From: Halarsenatibacter sp964462585 | Lineage (GTDB): Bacteria; Bacillota; Halanaerobiia; Halanaerobiales; Halarsenatibacteraceae | Reading direction: 5' to 3' | Assembly: GCA_964462585.1 (NCBI GenBank) | Contig: CAYXAK010000065.1 | Span: 1-9,922, forward strand | Length of the DNA: 9,922 bases | Part shown: one piece after another, positions 1 through 5,685 of the stretch | Layout of the letters: every line of letters starts with the position of its first letter | How positions within the stretch are numbered: the stretch's first letter is position 1 | Notes under the pieces: generated by a model | What the model saw: the letters and a program-made list of their open reading frames with translations, nothing else | The model's database searches: none | Told to the model about the DNA's origin: nothing | Position numbers and translations under genes: made by a program

Positions 1-50
1 GCGGGATTCTTATTCCACCCGCTATTTCCTGAATCTACGGGGCGCACAAT

Positions 51-94
51 AAAAATTCCCGGCCGGGGCAGAAATATCTGCCTCAGACCGGGAA
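51..94 (-). terminator. Rho-independent terminator after valS
   Basis: Read on the minus strand, the sequence forms an outer stem TTCCCGG (94-88) with CCGGGAA (62-56) around an inner stem GGCAGA/TCTGCC with a 4-nt loop (82-67), followed at once by five T residues (55-51). This is a textbook intrinsic terminator about 45 nt beyond the valS stop codon and should end the valS transcript. No T-run follows the stem on the plus strand, so it acts in one direction. In positions 1-50 and 95-139 I see no gene or other signal. Confidence 0.85.
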
Positions 95-139
95 CTCCAT
101 CGAACCAGAATATGAGCTAATCTGCGCCTTAAGTCAAAT

Positions 140-2791
140 TTAACCACTGAGCTCTTCGATTCTGTTCTCTATCTGTTCCAGCTCCTGCCTGTATTCATCA
201 AGCTTATCACGCTCTTCCTGTACAATGTCATCCGGGGCCTTATTGACAAAGTCATCATTATCGAGCTTGCCTTCAGCTCTGTTGATCTCGCTCATAACCT
301 CTTCTCTTTCCTTCTCCAGGCGGGAGATCTCCTCCTCGATATTGACCATATCCTCCAAAGGAAGGATGATCTCCACATCACGAACCACCGCGGTGGCGGC
401 TTTATCGGGGCGGTCGGAAAATTCCCGGGCTACGGACATCTCATCCACACCTGCCAGCTCGGAAATGTACTCACTGCCGGCCTGCAGAATTTCTCCGGCT
501 TCGGAACCGGTGGAAAAGAGTGCCGTAATATCGCGGCCGGGATCGACCTTCATCTCATTGCGAATATTGCGGATCGAACGGATTACCTCCTGCAGCAGCT
601 CCATGCTCTCCGCCGCTTCTTTATCAAAGCAGTCTTCCCGAATCTCGGGCCATTTCTGCAGCATGATGCTGCCCTCGCTGCCCGGCAGCTTCTGCCATAT
701 CTCCTCTGTTATGAAGGGCATGACGGGATGGAGCAGCTTCAGTATTTCGCCCAGCAGATACTGGCCTGTCCTGAGGGCATTCTCCTCCTCAGTATCATCA
801 TCGGAGTTATAGAGATGAGGTTTGATAAGTTCCAGATACCAGTCACAGAACTCACCCCAGATGAAGTCATAGAGCGTCTGGCTCACCTCGCCGAAGAGAA
901 ACTTCTCCATATTGGTATTTATCTCATCGACGACCTCATTGAACCTGTGCAGCATCCAGCGCGAGGCCAGGCTCAGGTCCTCACTGTTCTCAGGCAGCTT
1001 TCTTGATGTATCCTCTTCCAGATTCATGAGCATAAAGCGGGAGGCATTCCAGATCTTGTTGGCAAAATTGCGGCTGGCCTCCAGGCGCTCCTCGCGGAAG
1101 CGGCGGTCGTTGCCCGGCGTGGCTCCGGTGATGAGCATAAAGCGCAGAGTATCTGCACCGTAATCCTCGATGACATCGAGGGGATCGACACCTGTGCCCA
1201 GAGATTTGCTCATCTTTTTGCCGTCACTGGCCAGTATCAGACCGTGCACATAGACATCGGAAAAGGGCACCTCATCCATACAGTAAAGTCCCATGAAGAT
1301 CATGCGGGCCACCCAGAAAAAGATGATATCCCGGCCCGTGACGAGCACATCGGTGGGATAGAAGTACTCCAGATCCTCGGTCTCCTCAGGCCAGCCCAGT
1401 GTGGAAAAAGGCCAGAGGGCCGAGGAGAACCAGGTATCGAGCACATCCTCCTCCTGTTCAAGATCTTCACTGCCGCATTCCTGACACTCTGCCGGCTCTT
1501 CCCGGGCCACATTGACAGCACCGCAGTCCTGACAGTACCAGACAGGTATCCTGTGCCCCCACCACAGCTGTCGGGAAATGCACCAGTCCTCGATATTCTC
1601 CATCCAGTTGAGATAAACTCTGGTAAAGCGCTCGGGCACGAAGTTAACCTCGCCCTCCTTGACGGCATCTATGGCCGGCCGGGCCAGAGGATCCATATCC
1701 ACAAACCACTGCTGGGAGATCATGGGCTCCACCTTAACATCACAGCGGTAGCATCTGCCCACTGAATGATCATGATCTTCTATCTTCTCCAGCAGTCCGG
1801 CCTCTTTAAGGTCCTCGACCACCTGCTGGCGGCATTCCTCTCTGCTCAGACCGGCATATTCTCCGGCCTCCTCGCTCATACTGCCGTAGAAATCCATGAC
1901 CTGTATCTTATCCAGGTCGTGGCGCTCACCTATCTCAAAGTCATTGGGATCATGAGCCGGAGTTACCTTGACCATTCCCGTGCCGAAATCGCTGTCAACA
2001 AATTCATCTTCAACGATAGGAATGGGGCGATCCATCAGGGGAAGTATGACGGTTTTACCCACCAGATCCTGATAGCGCTCATCGTCGGGATCGACGGCTA
2101 CAGCCGTATCACCGAGCATCGTCTCCGGTCTGGTGGTGGCCACAGTTATGTGCCCTTTTTCATCCTTAAAAGGATACTTTATATAATAAAGCCTGCCGTG
2201 CTCTTCCTCGTGCTCAACCTCCAGATCCGAGAGTGATGTTTCACAGCTGGGGCACCAGTTGACAATATAGTCTCCGCGGTAGATGAGGCCATCTTCATAA
2301 AGTCTTACAAAAGCCTCTTTCACAGCCTCAGAACAGCCCTCATCCATTGTAAAGCGCTCACGTGTCCAGTCACAGGAAGCACCCAGATAGCTTATCTGTT
2401 CGGAGATCTTGCCTCCATACTTCTCCTTCCACTGCCAGGCCCTATCCAGAAAACCCTCCCGGCCCACATCTTCCTTGCTCAGGCCCTCCTTCCGCATCTG
2501 CTCCACAACCTTGACCTCGGTAGCGATGCTGGCATGATCGGTACCCGGCAGCCAGAGGGCATTATAACCCTGCATGCGCCGCCAGCGGATGATGATATCC
2601 TGCAGTGTACTGTCAAGGGCATGGCCTAAATGCAGCTCTCCCGTGACATTGGGTGGCGGCATCATAATGGTAAAGGGATCTCTCTCCTCATCGGGGACGG
2701 GTGTAAAATATCCTTTTTCCTCCCAGCGCTGATACCACTTCTCCTCAACTTTTTCGGGATCATAGGTCTTGGGCAGCTGTTCTTCATTCAT
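140..2791 (-). CDS. valS: Valyl-tRNA synthetase (class Ia)
   Basis: Charges tRNA-Val with valine in the cytoplasm, with hydrolytic editing of mischarged threonine. The 883-residue product has the usual length of bacterial ValRS. Visible motifs in order: the HIGH-type signature HLGH (residues 54-57) within PPPNVTGELHLGH, the CP1 editing domain with TTRPETMLGDTAV (219-231) and GTGMVKVTPAHDPND (270-284), cysteine pairs that look like zinc sites (C180/C183 and C420/C423/C436/C439), the KMSKS loop (526-530), the tRNA-binding helical domain, and a C-terminal charged coiled coil (about 820-883) typical of ValRS. PPPNVTG and the coiled coil separate it from IleRS and LeuRS. The ATG start is preceded by AAGGAGTGAT about 6-10 nt upstream. 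It is acid-rich, as in salt-adapted proteins. The T-box leader upstream carries a GUC valine specifier, which independently supports the assignment. Confidence 0.98.
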   Translation of the reverse strand: MNEEQLPKTYDPEKVEEKWYQRWEEKGYFTPVPDEERDPFTIMMPPPNVTGELHLGHALDSTLQDIIIRWRRMQGYNALWLPGTDHASIATEVKVVEQMRKEGLSKEDVGREGFLDRAWQWKEKYGGKISEQISYLGASCDWTRERFTMDEGCSEAVKEAFVRLYEDGLIYRGDYIVNWCPSCETSLSDLEVEHEEEHGRLYYIKYPFKDEKGHITVATTRPETMLGDTAVAVDPDDERYQDLVGKTVILPLMDRPIPIVEDEFVDSDFGTGMVKVTPAHDPNDFEIGERHDLDKIQVMDFYGSMSEEAGEYAGLSREECRQQVVEDLKEAGLLEKIEDHDHSVGRCYRCDVKVEPMISQQWFVDMDPLARPAIDAVKEGEVNFVPERFTRVYLNWMENIEDWCISRQLWWGHRIPVWYCQDCGAVNVAREEPAECQECGSEDLEQEEDVLDTWFSSALWPFSTLGWPEETEDLEYFYPTDVLVTGRDIIFFWVARMIFMGLYCMDEVPFSDVYVHGLILASDGKKMSKSLGTGVDPLDVIEDYGADTLRFMLITGATPGNDRRFREERLEASRNFANKIWNASRFMLMNLEEDTSRKLPENSEDLSLASRWMLHRFNEVVDEINTNMEKFLFGEVSQTLYDFIWGEFCDWYLELIKPHLYNSDDDTEEENALRTGQYLLGEILKLLHPVMPFITEEIWQKLPGSEGSIMLQKWPEIREDCFDKEAAESMELLQEVIRSIRNIRNEMKVDPGRDITALFSTGSEAGEILQAGSEYISELAGVDEMSVAREFSDRPDKAATAVVRDVEIILPLEDMVNIEEEISRLEKEREEVMSEINRAEGKLDNDDFVNKAPDDIVQEERDKLDEYRQELEQIENRIEELSG

Positions 2792-2834
2792 TTCCAGATC
2801 ACTCCTTTTACTGATTTAAGCAGATTCTATGGAA

Positions 2835-3059
2835 TATAAAAAAGCCCTCCATCCGCTCAGGACGAAGGGCTTGCTCGCGGTACCACCTGATTTCCAGCCG
2901 AATACGGCTGACACTTGAGGATATAACGATATCCGTCCGGCTGCCGCTAAAATTTCTCCTTCACGGCAGCAGCTCCAGGGCGACTTCTTTTCTCCAGAAC
3001 CCAAAGACCTCTCAGCCTGTGAGTCTTCTCTCTGTGAGCTGGAGAAAATACTGCTCCCC
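2835..3059 (-). promoter_or_regulatory. tRNA-Val T-box leader of valS
   Basis: Transcriptional T-box riboswitch that lets valS be expressed when uncharged tRNA-Val accumulates. The T-box consensus GGTGGTACCGCG is read on the minus strand at 2887-2876; the bulge UGGU (2885-2882) would pair with the tRNA ACCA end, and its last U fits an A discriminator. Stem I is built by UUUUCUCCAG pairing with CUGGAGAAAA. Its specifier loop has the AGUA motif on the 5' side and GAA followed by GUC on the 3' side; GUC (2984-2982) is a valine codon. A stem-III-like hairpin CUGCCG/CGGCAG and a CAGCCG/CGGCUG hairpin lie between stem I and the T-box. I could not find a convincing -35/-10 pair just upstream (3060-3110), so the exact transcript start is unknown, and readthrough from the preceding operon is possible. 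Confidence 0.93.
2836..2872 (-). terminator. T-box attenuator terminator of valS
   Basis: On the minus strand a 13-bp stem (2872-2860 with 2854-2842, including G-U pairs) closes a 5-nt loop UGAGC and runs into six T residues (2843-2838). The stem lies directly after the T-box consensus. By the known T-box mechanism it forms when charged tRNA-Val is abundant and is replaced by the antiterminator when tRNA with a free CCA end is bound. Confidence 0.88.
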
Positions 3060-3095
3060 TTCTGAGCTTTTAAAAGCCTTTAATTAAATTTTTAT

Positions 3096-3127
3096 GCTGT
3101 TAACCGTCTGTTATCCATTTTAACAGC
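3096..3127. repeat. Inverted repeat between the PsbP-like gene and the valS leader
   Basis: A perfect 8-bp inverted repeat, GCTGTTAA (3096-3103) and TTAACAGC (3120-3127), is separated by 16 nt; a further CTGTTA (3108-3113) lies in the loop, so the hexamer occurs three times counting both strands. It begins 5 nt after the stop codon of the PsbP-like gene. It may be a weak terminator for that operon, but the tract after it on the minus strand (ATAAAAATTT) is not T-rich at once, so a protein-binding site is also possible. Confidence 0.35.
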
Positions 3128-3131
3128 TGAG

Positions 3132-3683
3132 TTACTGAAAAGCAAAACTTTCCAGAATCAGCTCCACATCCTCCCTGAAATCGGCAAAGCGATCCCTGCG
3201 GGCAGAATAGGATACAACATAAGCACTGTCTTCGCTGATGACGACCCATTCCTGCCAGGAGAGCTCCTCGCCGGCATCTGTCAGCCCCACATATTCCACA
3301 GTCAGGCCTTCAATTCCGGCCATAGTGGCCGGTCTGCGTGACAGCAGCTCGAATTCTTCCAGCCGCCCCTCGACCTGGCGCAGCACTATATCAAGATACT
3401 CCTCCAGTGTAAAATCGGCGGCCAGCTCCTCCACCACCACATTTACATTTGTGGCATAATGAAATTCGTCGGCCTCCAGAGCCTCGACATCCTCGGGCAC
3501 CAGGAAGATAAATTCCTGCAGCTGACCCTGTGCGTCCTCTTCCACAAGCTCCCAGCCTTCGGGTATGACCAGGCTGAAATTGCTGCCGGTATACTCGGTT
3601 TCAGCCCGTATCCCCGCCGGCAGCATGAAAGCTGCTATCAACATTATCAGCCCCAGCAGGGCTGCTATCTTTAAACTTCTCAT
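3132..3683 (-). CDS. Exported PsbP/DcrB-like (DUF1795-type) protein
   Basis: Predicted periplasmic or exported protein of 183 residues; its biochemical role is not known. A clear signal peptide is seen: basic n-region RSLK, hydrophobic core (about residues 5-24) and an AxA-type site IRA|ET at 27/28. There is no lipobox cysteine, so it should be released as a soluble protein of about 156 residues. The mature part opens with YTGSNFSLVIPEGWEL and ends with a YVVSYSARRDRFADF...ILESFAF pattern; this order (N-terminal 'F.l..P.gW', central G-x-x-G-x-x-V-E-Y, final '.ii.SF.f') is the layout of PsbP/Mog1-fold DUF1795 proteins. The mature chain is very acidic. The start is supported by AGGAGG 7 nt before ATG. 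It lies 23 nt after the radical SAM gene, so the two are almost certainly cotranscribed. Confidence 0.75.
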   Translation of the reverse strand: MRSLKIAALLGLIMLIAAFMLPAGIRAETEYTGSNFSLVIPEGWELVEEDAQGQLQEFIFLVPEDVEALEADEFHYATNVNVVVEELAADFTLEEYLDIVLRQVEGRLEEFELLSRRPATMAGIEGLTVEYVGLTDAGEELSWQEWVVISEDSAYVVSYSARRDRFADFREDVELILESFAFQ

Positions 3684-3706
3684 AAATTATCCTCCTGCAG
3701 TATAGA

Positions 3707-5095
3707 CTAGCTCCCCTGTTCTACAGCCGCCTCACCGCTCTTTTGAGAGCAGCGCCGGTAATGGAGGGGGCGGGAAACTCTGCCCCATTTTTCTGCTTTA
3801 TTCTTCAGTTTGGAAGCCACGGGCTCCACAAATAGATCATCGGCACCCTCGTGGGTGGGCTCGGCCCCGGCATCCTCCACCATATTCTGCAGCTCCTCGG
3901 GATTATCTATTATGGGACAGGGCCGGTAGAGATTTTCATTGAAGGGAGCTCTCTCCTGATATTTTTTAAAGAAGGGATTTTTCAGAACCTCGGTCAGGGG
4001 CTTTTCTTTGATATTATCCACGGCAAAATGGACGAAAGCACAGGGCTCGACATCTCCGCTGGCATTGATATGGAAATAGCGTCTGCCCCCGGCAATACAG
4101 CCATTTGTGAAATGGCCGTCATTCCAGAAATCCACAATAAAGAGCGGATGATTCTTGCGCAGCTGGGGTACTGTCTCCACCAGCTCTTCCCTCTGTGCGG
4201 GGGTTATCATCATATCCGGATCGGGATTTTTGCCGATGGGGATATAGTGAAAGAGCCAGGTGTAGAAAGCCCCTTTATCTATCAGGGATTCAACAAATTT
4301 GCTGTCCTCTGTCAGAAGATGACAGTTATCCCGGGTAACGGTGAAGCTGGTGCCGAAAAGTATGCCCCGCTCTCTCAGAAGTTCCATGGCCTGCTCTATC
4401 TTGCCAAAGGTACCGTGGCCGCGGCGCTGGTCGGTCTCCTCTTCGAAACCTTCCAGGCTGAGAGTTGGGCTTACATTGCCCACCTCGGCCATCTTATCGG
4501 CCATCTCCTCATCTATGAGCGTTCCATTGGTATACATCATAAAGGCACAGTCAGAGTGCTTTTCAAATATGTCGAAGAGCCGGGGATAGACTGTGGGCTC
4601 ACCTCCGGAGAGAACGAAGAAGTATATGCCCAGCTCTTTGGCTTCAGTTATGATCCTGTCGATCTCCTCAAAGGAGAGGCTCTCTGAATCCTCATACTTG
4701 CCCGCCCAGCAACCTTCACAGTCCAGATTACAGGCACTGGTGGGATCGAGAAGAATCGTATAGGGAACGGAGACACCGAGTTTCTCGCTCATCTCCTTGC
4801 GGTATTGAGTCCCCAGCAGAGTGGAATTGACAAAGAAGGTCTTGGCCAGATTCTCCTGGAATTTGGGAGCCAGTTCGGCCGCCCGCTCAACATATTCATA
4901 TATGGCAGGATTTTTCTCTGCCATCTTCTCCAGCTTCTCCAGTCCGGCCTGATATGTTTCTACCTGGGTGAGTTTTTTGGCCAGTGCTATTAAGTTGAAG
5001 AAGTTATCACGGGGATCCTGGCGGACATAGCTCAAACCGGTCTCAACTATTTTCTCTGCTGCCATCTTTTTTACAAGATCAAGTTTTGAAGACAT
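3707..5095 (-). CDS. Radical SAM protein of unknown substrate, SPASM/twitch-like C-terminus
   Basis: Predicted to cleave S-adenosylmethionine reductively at a [4Fe-4S] cluster to start radical chemistry on an unknown substrate. Of 462 residues, about 1-110 are a helical N-terminal extension; the radical SAM core follows with CNLDCEGC (C122, C126, C129; CxxxCxxC), SGGEP (163-167) for SAM binding, and a conserved-looking stretch GNVSPTLSLEGFEEETDQRRG (206-226). The C-terminal part has C333, C352 (in GDVEPC) and C393 (RPCP), a spacing that suggests an auxiliary Fe-S cluster of SPASM or twitch type. The wording of the core resembles a widespread uncharacterised COG0535-type family in anaerobes. 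Start: ATG with AAAGGAGGA 5 nt upstream. It lies 60 nt after a MarR regulator and 23 nt before an exported PsbP-like protein. A peptide-maturase role is possible, but no small precursor gene is seen beside it. Confidence 0.88.
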   Translation of the reverse strand: MSSKLDLVKKMAAEKIVETGLSYVRQDPRDNFFNLIALAKKLTQVETYQAGLEKLEKMAEKNPAIYEYVERAAELAPKFQENLAKTFFVNSTLLGTQYRKEMSEKLGVSVPYTILLDPTSACNLDCEGCWAGKYEDSESLSFEEIDRIITEAKELGIYFFVLSGGEPTVYPRLFDIFEKHSDCAFMMYTNGTLIDEEMADKMAEVGNVSPTLSLEGFEEETDQRRGHGTFGKIEQAMELLRERGILFGTSFTVTRDNCHLLTEDSKFVESLIDKGAFYTWLFHYIPIGKNPDPDMMITPAQREELVETVPQLRKNHPLFIVDFWNDGHFTNGCIAGGRRYFHINASGDVEPCAFVHFAVDNIKEKPLTEVLKNPFFKKYQERAPFNENLYRPCPIIDNPEELQNMVEDAGAEPTHEGADDLFVEPVASKLKNKAEKWGRVSRPLHYRRCSQKSGEAAVEQGS

Positions 5096-5106
5096 ATAAA
5101 TCCTCC

Positions 5107-5157
5107 TTTGCTGAGGGTCTGAACCAGCAAAGCCGCCCTCAATCTAAACCGGCGGCT
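5107..5157 (-). promoter_or_regulatory. Two competing hairpins in the marR-radical SAM gap
   Basis: On the minus strand the spacer can form hairpin A, AGCCGCC (5157-5151) with GGCGGCT (5137-5131), and hairpin B, TTTGCTG (5131-5125) with CAGCAAA (5113-5107). Base 5131 is needed by both, so the two compete at that edge. Hairpin A starts in the marR stop codon. Hairpin B uses the three A residues just before GGAGG, the ribosome binding site of the radical SAM gene, so it may limit translation. The arms are seen directly; any regulatory effect is inference. Confidence 0.4.
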
Positions 5158-5584
5158 AGTGCCATTCAAATTCACTGAGTATGCGATATAGTTCCTCTCG
5201 ATCCTCTGGCGATAGCTGTGAGAGAAACTCATCAACAAACTTCTTCGTCTCCTCCTGATGGTGTTCATATATCTTCTTGCCCTCGGCGGAAAGGCAAACC
5301 TCAACAACTCTTCTATCCTCCTGTGAGCGCTCTCTCTCGACCAGCCCCTGATTGTAGAGCCTGTCCAGTGTGCTGGAAACAGTGGTCAGAGGAGCGGTAA
5401 CCTGATCCGCCAGATTGGATATCGTAAGCCGCTCATTTCTGCCCAGGACCTCGATGATATAGTGTTCCTGCATGCTCAGATCCACTTCCAGCGCTTCCGA
5501 TGTGAATTTCTTCAGAAGCTCTTCGATAAGTCTTCTGAAGAATCTATAAGGAACCCTTTCACTGCCCTGCTGGCCTTTACTCAT
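5156..5584 (-). CDS. MarR-family transcriptional regulator
   Basis: Dimeric winged-helix DNA-binding protein, 142 residues from the chosen start, normal for MarR. The central part shows the family layout: helix bundle LSMQEHYIIEVLG (36-48), LTISNLADQV (53-62), recognition helix TTVSSTLDRLYNQG (67-80), then LVERERSQEDRRVVEVCLSAEG (81-102), with the D-R-R wing signature at 90-92. N- and C-terminal helices would form the dimer interface. A longer in-frame reading starts at 5626, but no ribosome binding site precedes that ATG and it falls within a few bases of the predicted transcript start; the ATG at 5584 has AGGGGG 7 nt upstream, so 5584 was chosen. It is the first gene of a likely operon with the radical SAM and PsbP-like genes. 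A palindrome over its transcript start suggests autoregulation. The ligand is unknown; one cysteine (C97) lies in the wing. Confidence 0.92.
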   Translation of the reverse strand: MSKGQQGSERVPYRFFRRLIEELLKKFTSEALEVDLSMQEHYIIEVLGRNERLTISNLADQVTAPLTTVSSTLDRLYNQGLVERERSQEDRRVVEVCLSAEGKKIYEHHQEETKKFVDEFLSQLSPEDREELYRILSEFEWH

Positions 5585-5602
5585 GCTGGCACCCCCTAAG
5601 TT

Positions 5603-5635
5603 AATACCGAAAAAATATATTTTCATTTTCGTATT
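5603..5635. promoter_or_regulatory. Candidate MarR operator, nested palindrome
   Basis: Plus strand AATACCGAAAA (5603-5613) faces TTTTCGTATT (5626-5635), an inverted repeat broken only by one extra C. A perfect 12-bp palindrome AAAATATATTTT (5612-5623) lies near its centre. The site covers the predicted transcript start and first ~30 nt of the marR mRNA, where a bound MarR dimer would block initiation or early elongation. MarR proteins usually bind AT-rich palindromes of about this size in their own promoters. Binding here is inferred. Confidence 0.5.
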
Positions 5636-5638
5636 TCA

Positions 5639-5667
5639 ATTTTATCAATATTAGGGGGGAATGTCAA
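5639..5667 (-). promoter_or_regulatory. Sigma-A promoter of the marR operon
   Basis: On the minus strand TTGACA (5667-5662) and TAAAAT (5644-5639) are separated by exactly 17 nt, so the -35 is a perfect match and the -10 misses one base. The expected start of transcription is near 5632. This places the upstream in-frame ATG at 5626 almost at the 5' end of the mRNA, which supports the shorter MarR start. The spacer contains a run of six C. Confidence 0.82.
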
Positions 5668-5685
5668 GGTTTTCTGCCAATAAAT

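Noticed and set aside
2816..3004. 62-codon minus-strand reading frame in front of valS
   Set aside because: It runs through the T-box structure, whose conserved motifs explain the sequence, and has no good ribosome site.
3066..3080. GCTTTTAAAAGC palindrome as a terminator or promoter
   Set aside because: No T-run follows on either strand and no -35 fits at 16-18 nt, so it is likely chance in AT-rich sequence.
3851..4687. 278-codon plus-strand reading frame opposite the radical SAM gene
   Set aside because: The minus-strand frame carries clear radical SAM motifs; the plus frame has no recognisable domain, promoter or ribosome site and is a codon-bias shadow.
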